DNA of 64,000 nucleotides, taken from assembly GCF_014851685.1 (NCBI RefSeq), contig NZ_JACVAC010000004.1, forward strand, positions 1 through 64,000. Reading direction: 5' to 3'. Each line of letters starts with the position of its first letter. Position 1 is the stretch's first letter. The notes beneath the pieces are model-generated. The model was not told the DNA's origin. It saw only the letters and a program-made list of their open reading frames with translations, and ran no database searches. The translations under genes were made by a program, and so were the position numbers. Below are positions 1 to 8,798 of the stretch, piece by piece. This stretch comes from Pseudomonas sp. PDM05. Its GTDB lineage: Bacteria; Pseudomonadota; Gammaproteobacteria; Pseudomonadales; Pseudomonadaceae.

Positions 1-35
1 GATTCGTTGATCCATGGGAGACTCTTGGTTCCAGG

Positions 36-62
36 GCATGATCAGTTACCTCCTGATCATGC
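36..62. repeat. Perfect 10-bp inverted repeat, 7-nt loop
   Basis: GCATGATCAG at 36-45 is mirrored by CTGATCATGC at 53-62 around a 7-nt loop. No T-run follows on either strand, so it is not a typical intrinsic terminator. It could be an operator or part of a mobile-element end. No gene can be supported in 1-175. Confidence 0.55.
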
Positions 63-71
63 GTATTAACC

Positions 72-116
72 TGTAAACCATGTCCCCGGTTAGATATGTA
101 AACGATGTCCCCGGTT
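72..116. mobile_element. Twin 20-bp direct repeat, possible insertion-sequence end
   Basis: Two near-identical 20-mers start at 72 and 97, 25 bp apart. Both read TGTAAAC, then C or G, then ATGTCCCCGGTT. Closely spaced TGTAAAC-type repeats of this kind resemble the termini I associate with IS481-type transposons in Pseudomonas. That link is from memory and uncertain. Any transposase would lie left of position 1. Confidence 0.35.
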
Positions 117-120
117 TGTA

Positions 121-137
121 CCGGGGCAAGCCCGCTC
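121..137. repeat. Truncated REP palindrome
   Basis: CCGGGGCAAGCCCGCTC matches the right arm of the REP sequences found elsewhere in the window. It lacks a partner arm and the final CCCAC, so it is probably a degraded solitary REP downstream of orn. Confidence 0.5.
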
Positions 138-175
138 ACTACAGAAAGAGATAGGCGCTCATCGCAGGGGTTGGC

Positions 176-718
176 TCAAGCCTTGATGAAATGCTTGCGG
201 TAATGCTGCAACTCGGCGATCGACTCGCGAATATCATCCAGCGCCAGATGGGTGCTGCCTTTATGGAAGCTGTCTTTGACTTCCGGCGCCCAACGCGCGG
301 CCAGCTCTTTCAAGGTGGACACATCCAGGTTGCGGTAGTGGAAGTAGCTCTCCAGCCCCTTCATGTGGGTATAGAGGAAGCGGCGGTCCTGGCAGATGCT
401 ATTGCCGCAGATCGGCGACTTGCCCTTGGGCACCCACTTTTCCAGGAACGCGATGGTCTCGGCTTCGGCTTCGGCCATGCTGATGCGGCTGTCGCGCACG
501 CGCTGGGTCAGGCCGGAGTTGCCGTGGGTGCGGGTGTTCCATTCGTCCATGGTGGCCAGCACGGCGTCGCTGTGATGGATGGCGATCACCGGACCTTCGG
601 CCAGGGTATTGAGGTTGCTGTCGGTGACAATGGTGGCCATCTCGATGATGACGTCGGTGTCGGGGTTCAGACCGGTCATTTCCAGATCGATCCAAATCAG
701 GTTCTGTGGGTTTTGCAT
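176..718 (-). CDS. orn: Oligoribonuclease
   Basis: Product of 180 residues. Orn is the 3'-5' exoribonuclease that clears 2-5-nt RNAs, including pGpG from c-di-GMP turnover, in the cytoplasm. The DEDDh exonuclease signature is visible: WIDLEMTGL near the N-terminus (Asp and Glu), a central [11 protein letters not shown] segment, and [11 protein letters not shown] near the C-terminus with the catalytic His and Asp. The length matches the family. The open frame continues far upstream across rsgA on the other strand, but homology begins at the ATG whose complement is 716-718, so that start is used. It is divergent from rsgA with a 108-bp gap that must hold both promoters. Confidence 0.96.
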   Translation of the reverse strand: MQNPQNLIWIDLEMTGLNPDTDVIIEMATIVTDSNLNTLAEGPVIAIHHSDAVLATMDEWNTRTHGNSGLTQRVRDSRISMAEAEAETIAFLEKWVPKGKSPICGNSICQDRRFLYTHMKGLESYFHYRNLDVSTLKELAARWAPEVKDSFHKGSTHLALDDIRESIAELQHYRKHFIKA

Positions 719-826
719 GGCTCTATTCTCTTGGCACCTTGGCGTAGCTGCGCAGTTTAGCAGGCGGGGCCGTGCTAGACTCGCGACCGTTTTACCCAAC
801 CTTTGCATTATCGACACGGAACACCA

Positions 827-1858
827 ATGGCCAAACGCCAGCTCAATCGTCGCCAAAACTGGCGCATCGAAAAGATTCAAGGTGAACGCGCTGCTCGCGC
901 CGCCAAACGTGAATCCTCCGCCGTGGAAGCGCTCGAGGGCGGCGACCTGGGCCCCGAGCAAACGGGCCTGGTGATCGCGCACTTTGGTGTGCAGGTCGAA
1001 GTCGAGGCGCTGGAAGGCGAACTCACAGGCCAGGTATTCCGTTGCCACCTGCGCGCCAACCTGCCTGCGCTGGTCACCGGCGACAAGGTGGTATGGCGTG
1101 CCGGCAACCAGGGCATCGGCGTGATCGTCGCCCAGTTGCCGCGCACCACTGAACTGCGCCGCCCGGACAGTCGCGGCCAGCTCAAGCCGGTGGCGGCCAA
1201 CGTCGACATGATCGTGATCGTGTTTGCGCCGCTGCCCGAGCCCCACGCCAACCTGATCGACCGCTACCTGGTGGCAGCCGAGCACGCCGGCATCCGCCCG
1301 CTGCTGCTGCTGAACAAATTCGACCTGATCGACGAGCAGAACGCCCCGGCGCTCAATGCGCTGCTGGCGGTCTACCGCACCCTGGGTTACCCGGTGCTGG
1401 AAGTGTCGGCGCACCACGGCAACGGCATGGAGCAACTGCAACAGCAGTTGGATGGACGCATCAGCGTGTTTGTCGGCCAATCGGGCGTGGGTAAATCCTC
1501 GCTGGTCAACAGCCTGCTGCCGGAAGTCGAAACCCGTGTAGGCCCGTTGTCGGAACTGTCCGGGCAGGGCACCCACACCACCACCACCGCGCGGTTGTTC
1601 CACTTCCCCGGCGGCGGCGAACTGATCGACTCCCCGGGCATCCGCGAATTCGGCCTCGGCCACGTCAGCCGCAGCGATGTGGAAGCGGGCTTCATCGAGT
1701 TCAACGACCTCATCGGCACTTGCCGCTTCCGCGATTGCAAACACGACCGCGAGCCGGGCTGTGCGTTGCTCAAGGCGCTGGAAGATGGACGCGTGCAACA
1801 GCAGCGGATGAACAGCTATCGGTCGATTATTGCGAGTCTTCCTGAAAGCAGTTACTGA
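827..1858 (+). CDS. rsgA: Small ribosomal subunit biogenesis GTPase RsgA
   Basis: Product of 343 residues. RsgA (YjeQ) is a circularly permuted GTPase that checks late 30S subunit maturation. It has a basic N-terminal tail ([13 protein letters not shown]), an OB-fold region, a permuted G domain with the NKFD G4 motif before the P-loop GQSGVGKSS at about residue 216, and a C-terminal zinc knuckle with [14 protein letters not shown]. Length and domain order are typical. The ATG at 827 begins the conserved MAKRQL sequence; an upstream in-frame start at 803 is less likely. It is followed by a bidirectional terminator. Confidence 0.96.
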   Translation: MAKRQLNRRQNWRIEKIQGERAARAAKRESSAVEALEGGDLGPEQTGLVIAHFGVQVEVEALEGELTGQVFRCHLRANLPALVTGDKVVWRAGNQGIGVIVAQLPRTTELRRPDSRGQLKPVAANVDMIVIVFAPLPEPHANLIDRYLVAAEHAGIRPLLLLNKFDLIDEQNAPALNALLAVYRTLGYPVLEVSAHHGNGMEQLQQQLDGRISVFVGQSGVGKSSLVNSLLPEVETRVGPLSELSGQGTHTTTTARLFHFPGGGELIDSPGIREFGLGHVSRSDVEAGFIEFNDLIGTCRFRDCKHDREPGCALLKALEDGRVQQQRMNSYRSIIASLPESSY

Positions 1859-1944
1859 CCCTTGCTTGCGCTGGGGTGCGCAGCGCCCCTAAAAAAGTCG
1901 GTGACTGCTGCGCAGCATAGAAAGCTGCGCCGCAGGGCAGGAAC

Positions 1945-1973
1945 AAAAAGGCCGCGATCATCGCGGCCTTTTT
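1945..1973. terminator. Bidirectional intrinsic terminator between rsgA and motB
   Basis: AAAAAGGCCGCGA-TCA-TCGCGGCCTTTTT: a GC-rich stem flanked by A-run and T-run, so it can serve rsgA (rightward) and motAB (leftward), whose 3' ends face each other here. Confidence 0.9.
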
Positions 1974-1984
1974 GCGTGTGCAGC

Positions 1985-3001
1985 TTAAGAACCAGCTTTA
2001 GGCACCGTAGGATCTTTCACCCCACCATCGTCAAACAGGTTCAGCTTCTGCCGCAGCTCATGGGCCGGCAACGGCTCCTGCCCTGGCGGGAGGGCGTTCG
2101 GGTCGGCCGGTACTTCACCGGGCGAGCCCGCACCTGAGGTCGGCGCCGGCTTGGGTTGATCACCTTCAATCGCACGCTGGGCCTTTTTGGTCAGCACGAC
2201 GATGTCGATCCGCCGGTTGATCGGGTTGAACGGGTCTTTGGGATCAAACAGCTGCGAGGAGGCAAAGCCCACCACGCGCGCCACTTGCGGGTCCGGGTAG
2301 CTGCCGGCCACCAGCGCGCGGCGAGCGGCGTTGGCACGGTTGGCGGAGAGTTCCCAGTTGCCGAAGTCGCCTTGGCCCGCGTACGGCTTGGCGTCGGTGT
2401 GGCCGCTGATACTGATCTTGTTCGGCACCGCCTTGATGGTGTCGGCCATGGCCAGCAGGATGTCTTCGAAGTAAGGCTTCAGGCGCGCGCTGCCGGAGTC
2501 GAACATCGGCCGGTTGGCCGCGTCGGTGATCTGGATGCGCAGGCCGTCCGGGGTGATCTCAAACGAGATCTGATCCTTGAACTTCAGCAGTTGCGGGTTC
2601 TCCTCGACCTTGGTCTGCAACTCTTGCAGCAACAGTTCCAGGCGTTCCTGCTCGACCTGCTCGGCCATGGCTTCGACGGTGTCGCGCTCGATCGGGATAT
2701 GTTCCTGCGGCGCTTCGGTCTTGACCTCCGGGTTGATGGTGCGCTCCGGCGCCAACTGCGGCGAGCCGCCCAGGTCGATCACGAAAGGCGTGCCGCTTTC
2801 CGAGAAGCCGATCGGGTCCTTGAAGTAACCGGCGATGGCGATCTTCTGTTCCGGCGTGGCGGTGGACATCAGCCACAGCACCAGGAAGAACGCCATCATC
2901 GCCGTGGCAAAGTCAGCGAAGGCGATTTTCCAGGCACCGCCATGGTGCCCCGCAGCGAAGCGCTTGACGCGCTTGATGATTATCGGCTGGTTGTTTTCCA
3001 T
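1985..3001 (-). CDS. motB: Flagellar motor stator protein MotB
   Basis: Product of 338 residues. MotB anchors the proton-driven stator to peptidoglycan. A basic N-terminal stretch is followed by one membrane segment at about residues 26-46 (FADFATAMMAFFLVLWLMS), with Asp30 at the place of the proton-binding aspartate of MotB. The periplasmic OmpA-like domain carries ISGHTDAKPY and the NRRID peptidoglycan-binding signature. A Pro/Gly-rich stretch near the C-terminus is probably unstructured. It starts 3 nt after motA ends, so the two are co-transcribed. Confidence 0.96.
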   Translation of the reverse strand: MENNQPIIIKRVKRFAAGHHGGAWKIAFADFATAMMAFFLVLWLMSTATPEQKIAIAGYFKDPIGFSESGTPFVIDLGGSPQLAPERTINPEVKTEAPQEHIPIERDTVEAMAEQVEQERLELLLQELQTKVEENPQLLKFKDQISFEITPDGLRIQITDAANRPMFDSGSARLKPYFEDILLAMADTIKAVPNKISISGHTDAKPYAGQGDFGNWELSANRANAARRALVAGSYPDPQVARVVGFASSQLFDPKDPFNPINRRIDIVVLTKKAQRAIEGDQPKPAPTSGAGSPGEVPADPNALPPGQEPLPAHELRQKLNLFDDGGVKDPTVPKAGS

Positions 3002-3004
3002 GGC

Positions 3005-3856
3005 TTAGCGACCGCGAACCGCTTGTTCCAGCTCGGCGAAGCTTGGGCGATGTTTCGGGTACAACACTTTACGACCGAACTCCACCGCCAGCGATGGCGG
3101 CATGCCGGAAGCGGACGCTACCAGGCTGGCCTTGATCGATTCGTACAGGTTGATTTCTTCCTTGGCATCGTGGGCCAGGGAGGTGGCCAGCGGGCCGAAG
3201 AAGCCGTAGGCCGCGAGGATACCGAAGAACGTACCCACCAGCGCCGCACCTACGTGCATGCCGATGGCCGCCTGGTCGCCTTCGCCCAGGGAAGCCATGG
3301 TCACCACGATACCGAGTACCGCCGCAACGATACCGAAGCCGGGCATGCCGTCGGCGATGCCGGTCACGGCGTGGGACGGATGCTCCAGTTCTTCCTTGAG
3401 GCTGAACAACTCCATGTCGAACAAGCCTTCCAGCTCATGGGGGGCCATGTTGCCGGAGGACATGATGCGCAGGTAATCGCAGATGTAGGCGGTCATGCGC
3501 TCGTCTTTGAGCACCGCCGGGTACTTGGCGAAAATCGGGCTGGCGGCAGCGTCTTCGATGTCGGCCTCGATGGCCATCATGCCTTCGCGGCGGCTCTTGT
3601 TGAGGATCTCATACACCAGGCCCAGCACTTCAAGATAGAAGGTGTGGGTAAAGCGCGAACCGAACATCGCCAGGGATTTCTTGACCACGTGCATGGTCAT
3701 GTAGCCGGGGTTCGCCTGCAGGAATGCGCCCAGTGCGGCGCCACCGATAATCATCACCTCGAAGGGTTGAATCAGCGCGGCAATTTTACCGTGGGACAGG
3801 ACGTACCCACCGAGCACGCTTGCGAAGACGACGATGATGCCGATAATTTTAGCCAT
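3005..3856 (-). CDS. motA: Flagellar motor stator protein MotA
   Basis: Product of 283 residues. It is an inner-membrane stator subunit that, with MotB, forms the proton channel and pushes on FliG. Four membrane segments are visible: two at the N-terminus (IIGIIVVFASVLGGYVL and VMIIGGAALGAFL) and two near residues 165-220 (MPGFGIVAAVLGIVVTMASL and GAALVGTFFGILAAYGF), with the conserved Pro in PGFGIVAAVLG. A cytoplasmic loop with charged residues lies between the pairs. First gene of a motA-motB operon, preceded by a FliA-type promoter. Confidence 0.96.
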   Translation of the reverse strand: MAKIIGIIVVFASVLGGYVLSHGKIAALIQPFEVMIIGGAALGAFLQANPGYMTMHVVKKSLAMFGSRFTHTFYLEVLGLVYEILNKSRREGMMAIEADIEDAAASPIFAKYPAVLKDERMTAYICDYLRIMSSGNMAPHELEGLFDMELFSLKEELEHPSHAVTGIADGMPGFGIVAAVLGIVVTMASLGEGDQAAIGMHVGAALVGTFFGILAAYGFFGPLATSLAHDAKEEINLYESIKASLVASASGMPPSLAVEFGRKVLYPKHRPSFAELEQAVRGR

Positions 3857-3924
3857 AGGGGATGAGTACTTGCGCCGTCGGGTTCATGGACATATTTGGT
3901 GGAACTGAAAAACTCTTGTTCTAC

Positions 3925-3951
3925 TTATCGGCAAAACTGCGCCAGACTATA
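3925..3951 (-). promoter_or_regulatory. FliA (sigma-28) type promoter of motAB
   Basis: Read leftward, TATA (3948-3951), exactly 15 nt, then GCCGATAA (3925-3932). The flagellar sigma-28 consensus is TAAA-N15-GCCGATAA, so the -10 element is perfect and the -35 differs at one base. It lies about 70 bp upstream of the motA start. Confidence 0.8.
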
Positions 3952-4023
3952 GCCCGTTAAGGCGAAAAGCCAGTTCGGCCCGCTCCGGGCGTGTTGACCG
4001 CAAGTGATGATCGCGCCCCAATC

Positions 4024-5559
4024 ATGGCTAATGAAACGACAGTCCCAACTGCAAAACCCAATTCTCTCGCCGCTTGGATCAAGCGCCTGGACGATGTGCT
4101 GCTGCCCGTCCCCCAGGCCAGTCACGAGCGCGTGTGCAAAGCCATCCGCGATAACCGCAGTTCGTTGCGCGATATTGCCGAGCTGATGCAAAACAGCCCG
4201 GCGCTGGTGCTCAGCGTGATTCGCGAGGCCAACAGCCATACCCATGGCAGCTTCACGGAACCGGCGGAAAACCTCGAAGTGGCGCTCAACCGCCTCGGCC
4301 TCAAGCGCGCCGAAGAGCTACTGGCGCGCCTGCCGTCGGTGCCGGCCCAGGAAATACCGGTGGCCTTGCGCCAACTGTTGCTGGTCAGCCAGCACGCCTC
4401 GCAGCAGGCCAACGGTTTGTTCGCCAGCCGCCTGGCGCGGTTGTGGCAGGACATCCACTGGGGCAGCCTGTTGTTCCTGTCGCCGCTGTGGCCGATGGCC
4501 GTCGCCTACCCCAAGCTCCTTGAAGAATGGGAGCTGCGGGTGATCCACAAAGGCCAGTCCGCGCGCCAGGTCGAACAGGAACTGTTCGGCGTGCGCCTGC
4601 TCGACCTGTGCCTGGGCTTGACCGAAACCTGGCACCTGCCGATCTGGGTGTCCCAGGGCTACAACCTGCTGCTCAAAGAGCAGCGCTTGCTGGTCAAGGC
4701 CCTGCGCATCGCCCGCGAGGACGACGCGCTGCGCCACCAGCAATTGCTCGACGCCGAACCCAACCTGCGACGCTGGCTGAACCAGCCGGCCAACACCGTG
4801 CTGCTGGCCAACGGCCTGGCGATGTCGGCCCAGGAATCCTGGACTTGCCCGCACACCGAGCGCTGGCAATACCTCACCGCCCTGTACCTGCAACAGCCGC
4901 TGGGCGATGTGCAGCAACAGGTGCACCAGCAAGCCGTGACCAGCGCCCGCAGCACCTTGATGCCCGACCTCTGGCACCCGGCGCTGTCGCTGATCTGGCC
5001 GTGGCATGTGCAAAAAATCCATCGCGGCCTGCTGCCGGCACCACCGCCCACCGCCGAAGCACTGGCCCTGTGGCGCAGCCGCTGCACCGAGTTGCTGGTG
5101 GAACCGAGCCGCTTCGCCAACGCCATGCACCTGACCACCTGCGCCAAAGAGGCACTGGTGGCCAGCGGCATGCAACGGGTCATGCTGCTGATGACCGACC
5201 GCGCCCAAAGCACCTTGCGTGTGCACCAGGCCGACGGCCTGCCAAAGGACGCCGCCAACCTGAGCCTTGATGTGACCAACAGCACCTTGCTGCAGCGCCT
5301 GCTGGAAAAATCCGCCCAGGTGCGCCTCAACCCGGACAACCACGCGCAGTTCTCGGCCTTGTTGCCGCCGATCCTGCGTCGCCTGTTCAACGGCGAGCAC
5401 CTGCTGCTGCGCTCCCTGAGCTGCAACGGCAAGGTGGTGATGCTGATGGTGGCCGACCAGGGCGGCGGGCCGTTCTCGGAAACCACCGTGCAAGCCTTCG
5501 GCAAAACCGCCCAATGCATCGAGAAAGCCCTGCACTGCTTTACCAACCGCAGCGCCTGA
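4024..5559 (+). CDS. HDOD domain-containing protein
   Basis: Product of 511 residues from ATG 4024; an in-frame GTG at 3991 is an alternative and neither has a strong ribosome site. The N-terminal third (about 15-220) fits an HDOD domain: LPVPQASHERVCKAIRDN, then DIAELMQNSPALVLSVIREAN and ALNRLGLKRAEELLARLP, the usual rank-and-select helices. HDOD proteins are signalling relatives of HD phosphodiesterases without catalysis. The C-terminal 150 residues may be a GAF-like sensor, by general appearance only. It sits beyond motA on the opposite strand. The specific role is unknown. Confidence 0.8.
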   Translation: MANETTVPTAKPNSLAAWIKRLDDVLLPVPQASHERVCKAIRDNRSSLRDIAELMQNSPALVLSVIREANSHTHGSFTEPAENLEVALNRLGLKRAEELLARLPSVPAQEIPVALRQLLLVSQHASQQANGLFASRLARLWQDIHWGSLLFLSPLWPMAVAYPKLLEEWELRVIHKGQSARQVEQELFGVRLLDLCLGLTETWHLPIWVSQGYNLLLKEQRLLVKALRIAREDDALRHQQLLDAEPNLRRWLNQPANTVLLANGLAMSAQESWTCPHTERWQYLTALYLQQPLGDVQQQVHQQAVTSARSTLMPDLWHPALSLIWPWHVQKIHRGLLPAPPPTAEALALWRSRCTELLVEPSRFANAMHLTTCAKEALVASGMQRVMLLMTDRAQSTLRVHQADGLPKDAANLSLDVTNSTLLQRLLEKSAQVRLNPDNHAQFSALLPPILRRLFNGEHLLLRSLSCNGKVVMLMVADQGGGPFSETTVQAFGKTAQCIEKALHCFTNRSA

Positions 5560-5616
5560 TGCTTGCGCTACAATCGCGGTCCTTTATCGCCAACATTTGT
5601 GCCCAGGAGACCTCAC

Positions 5617-6432
5617 ATGCCTGACTTCTCTGGCTTGCCGCTGGTGATCGAATCCAGCGACCTGCAAGGTCGCCTCGATGCCGAACACCTGATACTGGTG
5701 GACCTCACCAGTGCCGCCCGCTACGCCCAGGGGCATATCCCCGGCGCGCATTTCGTTGACCCCAAGCGCACCCAACTGGGCCAGGCGCCTGCACCGGGGC
5801 TGCTGCCCAACAAGGCAGACCTGGAAAAACTCTTCGGCGAACTGGGTCACACCCAGGACGCGACCTACGTGGTCTACGACGACGAAGGCGGTGGCTGGGC
5901 CGGCCGCTTCATCTGGATGCTCGACGTGATCGGCCACCAGAAGTATCACTACCTCGACGGCGGCCTGCTGGCCTGGCTGGAAGGCCAACACCCCGTCTCC
6001 ACCGAGGTCCCCGCGCCCGTCGGCGGCCCGGTCAGCCTGACGCTGCACGACGGCCCCACCGCCACCCGCGAATACCTGCAAAGCCGCCTCGGCGCTGCCG
6101 ACCTGGGCATCTGGGACGCACGCGGCCCGCTGGAGTATTCCGGCGAGAAAGTCCTCGCCGCCAAAGGTGGGCACATCCCCGGCGCCGTGAACTTCGAATG
6201 GACCGCCGGCATGGACCCTGCGCGCAACCTGCGCATCCGCCGCGACATGCCGCAGATCCTCGAAAACCTCGGGCTGACCCGCGACAAAGAAATCATCACC
6301 CACTGCCAGACTCACCACCGCTCTGGCTTCACCTATCTGGTGGCCAAGGCGCTCGGTTATCCGCGAGTCAAAGGTTATGCCGGTTCCTGGGGCGAATGGG
6401 GCAACCACCCCGACACCCCCGTTGAGATTTAA
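5617..6432 (+). CDS. rhdA: Thiosulfate:cyanide sulfurtransferase (rhodanese)
   Basis: Product of 271 residues, the same length as Azotobacter vinelandii RhdA. It has two rhodanese domains: an inactive N-terminal one (about 10-125) and a catalytic one (about 150-270) with active-site loop HCQTHHRSG and the persulfide-forming Cys230. The CQTHHR loop is the RhdA type rather than the CRKGVT type. It moves sulfane sulfur from thiosulfate to cyanide or other acceptors. The start at 5617 is fixed by an AGGAGA ribosome site at 5605-5610. It lies 16 bp upstream of psd, probably in one transcript. Confidence 0.93.
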   Translation: MPDFSGLPLVIESSDLQGRLDAEHLILVDLTSAARYAQGHIPGAHFVDPKRTQLGQAPAPGLLPNKADLEKLFGELGHTQDATYVVYDDEGGGWAGRFIWMLDVIGHQKYHYLDGGLLAWLEGQHPVSTEVPAPVGGPVSLTLHDGPTATREYLQSRLGAADLGIWDARGPLEYSGEKVLAAKGGHIPGAVNFEWTAGMDPARNLRIRRDMPQILENLGLTRDKEIITHCQTHHRSGFTYLVAKALGYPRVKGYAGSWGEWGNHPDTPVEI

Positions 6433-6448
6433 GGTTTAAGGACAGTAA

Positions 6449-7309
6449 ATGAAAAAGCAGTTGTTTATCCTCAGCCAGTACTTGCTGCCGCACCACTTGC
6501 TCTCGCGCTTGGCCGGCTGCATTGCCGAGTGCCGCGTGCGCTGGTTCAAGAACGCGTTCACCAGCTGGTTCGCCAAGCGCTATCAAGTGGACATGTCCCA
6601 GGCCCTGGTAGAAGACGTGACCGCCTATGAGCACTTCAACGCCTTCTTCACCCGCGCCCTGAAAGACGGCGCGCGCCCGCTGGATCAAACCCCAGGCGCG
6701 GTACTCAGCCCGGCCGATGGCGCCGTCAGCCAGTTGGGCCCGATCGAGCATGGCCGCGTGTTCCAGGCCAAGGGCCACAGCTTCAGCGTGCTGGAGTTGC
6801 TGGGGGGTGATTCCGCCGTGGCGGCACCGTTCATGGGCGGCGACTTCGCGACGGTCTACCTGTCGCCGAAGGATTACCACCGCGTGCACATGCCGCTGGC
6901 CGGCACCCTGCGCGAGATGATCTATATCCCGGGGCGCATCTTCTCGGTCAACCAGACCACCGCCGAAAACGTACCGGAGCTGTTCGCACGTAACGAACGC
7001 GTTGCCTGCATTTTCGACACCGAACGCGGCCCGATGGCGGTGATATTGGTGGGCGCGATGATCGTCGCGTCGATTGAAACCGTGTGGGCTGGCTTGGTGA
7101 CACCGCCCAAGCGCGAGTTGAAAACCTTCCGCTATGACGAAGCCGCACGTGCGCCGATTCATCTGGAGAAAGGTGCCGAGCTGGGCCGCTTCAAGCTGGG
7201 TTCGACGGCGATCGTGCTGTTCGGGCCGGATCAGGTGAAGTGGGCCGAAGAGTTGGCTGCGGGCACACCAGTGCAGATGGGCCAGGGTATCGCAGCACCT
7301 AAAGCCTGA
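6449..7309 (+). CDS. psd: Phosphatidylserine decarboxylase proenzyme
   Basis: Product of 286 residues. It converts phosphatidylserine to phosphatidylethanolamine at the inner membrane. The self-cleavage motif LGST is present, with cleavage expected between Gly251 and Ser252 to form the beta chain and a pyruvoyl-bearing alpha chain. SPADGAVS holds the catalytic-triad Asp and DYHRVHMPLAG the conserved His. Length matches the bacterial short form. A ribosome site AAGGA precedes the ATG. It is directly downstream of rhdA and followed by a REP doublet. Confidence 0.96.
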   Translation: MKKQLFILSQYLLPHHLLSRLAGCIAECRVRWFKNAFTSWFAKRYQVDMSQALVEDVTAYEHFNAFFTRALKDGARPLDQTPGAVLSPADGAVSQLGPIEHGRVFQAKGHSFSVLELLGGDSAVAAPFMGGDFATVYLSPKDYHRVHMPLAGTLREMIYIPGRIFSVNQTTAENVPELFARNERVACIFDTERGPMAVILVGAMIVASIETVWAGLVTPPKRELKTFRYDEAARAPIHLEKGAELGRFKLGSTAIVLFGPDQVKWAEELAAGTPVQMGQGIAAPKA

Positions 7310-7320
7310 CGCAAAACCCA

Positions 7321-7429
7321 ATGTGGGAGCGGGCTTGTGTGGGAGCGGGCTTGCTCGCGAATGCGGAGTGTCAGTTGATACATCAGTGACTGATCCACCG
7401 CCTTCGCGAGCAAGCCCGCTCCCACATTT
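7321..7429. repeat. REP doublet (REPIN) with duplicated head
   Basis: Two inverted REP arms (GTGGGAGCGGGCTTGCTCGCGAA and its complement ending GCTCCCAC) flank a loop of about 50 nt. The left arm is preceded by a second partial copy of its first 15-17 nt. It sits between the convergent psd and serB genes. Confidence 0.9.
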
Positions 7430-7450
7430 TTGACCGCATTTTTTCAGCTA

Positions 7451-8665
7451 CTACAGCTGACCGTCGCGGTCGCGAAAGCCCAGCAGATACAACACCCCAT
7501 CCAACCCCAACGTCGAAATCGCCTGCTTCGCCGACTGTTTCACCAATGGCTTCGCCCGGAACGCCACACCCAACCCGGCAATCGCCAGCATCGGCAAGTC
7601 ATTTGCACCGTCGCCGACCGCAATGGTCTGCTCCAGACGCAAACCTTCCTTATGGGCCAATTCCTTCAGCAAGTCCGCCTTGCGCTGTGCGTCGACAATC
7701 GGCTCGACCGCCACGCCAGTCACCTTGCCATCCACCACTTCCAGCTCGTTGGCGAATACATAGTCGATGCCCAACTTGGCCTGCAGCTGCTTGGCGAAAT
7801 AGGTGAAGCCGCCGGACAGGATCGCGGTCTTGTAGCCCAGGCGCTTGAGTTCGGCGAACAGGGTTTCGGCGCCTTCCGTCAGGCGCAGCGAGGCACCGAT
7901 GGAGTCCAGCACGCTCACGTCCAGGCCCTTGAGCAGCGCCAGGCGCTCCTTGAAGCTGGCGCGGAAGTCCAGCTCACCGGCCATGGCGCGCTCAGTGATC
8001 TCGGAGACCTGCTCCCCCACGCCGGCCGCCTTGGCCAGTTCGTCGATGACTTCGGCTTCGATCAGCGTCGAGTCCATGTCGAACACCGCCAGGCGGCGGT
8101 TACGGCGGAACAGCGAGTCTTCCTGGAAGGCGATGTCGACATTCAGCTCCTGGGCCACGCTGAGGAACTCGGCGCGCAGGGCTTGCGGGTCGGCCGGCTC
8201 ACCGCGCACGGAGAATTCGATGCAGCCCTTGCCTTTGTCGGCCGGGGTGTCCAACGGCATGCGCCCCGACAGACGGTCGATATGGTCGATATTCAAGCCA
8301 TACTGCGCCGTGATCGAGCTGACGCGCTGCAGTTGCTCGGCCGTGACCTTGCGGGTCAGCAGGGTGACGATATGGCGCTTCTTGCCCTGGCCGGCGACCC
8401 AGTGCTGGTAGTCCTCTTCCGATACCGGGGTGAAACGCACCTGTTGATCGAGCTTGTACGCGGTAAACAGGATGTCCTTGAGTACCGAAGACGCCTGTTC
8501 AGTGCTCGGGATCTCAACCAGGATGCCGAATGACAACGTGTCGTGGATCACCGCCTGGCCGATGTCGAGAATGTTCACACCACCCTGGGCCAGAACACCG
8601 GTAATGGCGGCGGTGAGACCCGGGCGATCTTCACCAGTGATGTTAATCAGGACAATTTCGCGCAA
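7451..8665 (-). CDS. serB: Phosphoserine phosphatase SerB
   Basis: Product of 404 residues, the long two-part form usual in Pseudomonas. Residues 1-175 hold tandem ACT-like ligand-binding domains (INITGEDRPGLTAAITGVL at the start). From about 190 follows the HAD phosphatase: motif I VFDMDSTLI with Asp196 and Asp198, SGGF for motif II, and VGDGANDLPM for the metal-binding acidic pair. It catalyses the last step of serine synthesis. The start codon is TTG (complement of 8663-8665) behind a G-rich ribosome site; the sequence MREIVLIN begins there. Divergent from the ahpA-like gene. Confidence 0.95.
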   Translation of the reverse strand: MREIVLINITGEDRPGLTAAITGVLAQGGVNILDIGQAVIHDTLSFGILVEIPSTEQASSVLKDILFTAYKLDQQVRFTPVSEEDYQHWVAGQGKKRHIVTLLTRKVTAEQLQRVSSITAQYGLNIDHIDRLSGRMPLDTPADKGKGCIEFSVRGEPADPQALRAEFLSVAQELNVDIAFQEDSLFRRNRRLAVFDMDSTLIEAEVIDELAKAAGVGEQVSEITERAMAGELDFRASFKERLALLKGLDVSVLDSIGASLRLTEGAETLFAELKRLGYKTAILSGGFTYFAKQLQAKLGIDYVFANELEVVDGKVTGVAVEPIVDAQRKADLLKELAHKEGLRLEQTIAVGDGANDLPMLAIAGLGVAFRAKPLVKQSAKQAISTLGLDGVLYLLGFRDRDGQL

Positions 8666-8798
8666 GGCGCACCCCCAGGCTGGAAAAAAACCGCATTCTA
8701 CCCACTTTCAGTGACCATCGGGCACAGCCAGCGCTTTGACGCTCTGGGGCCTGTCGCTATACTGCGCGTCAACTTCACGGACCAAGAGCCGAGCGCAA

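Noticed and set aside
176..1798. 540-codon reading of the orn frame
   Set aside because: The upstream 360 codons are antisense to rsgA. Orn homology starts at the ATG at 716-718.
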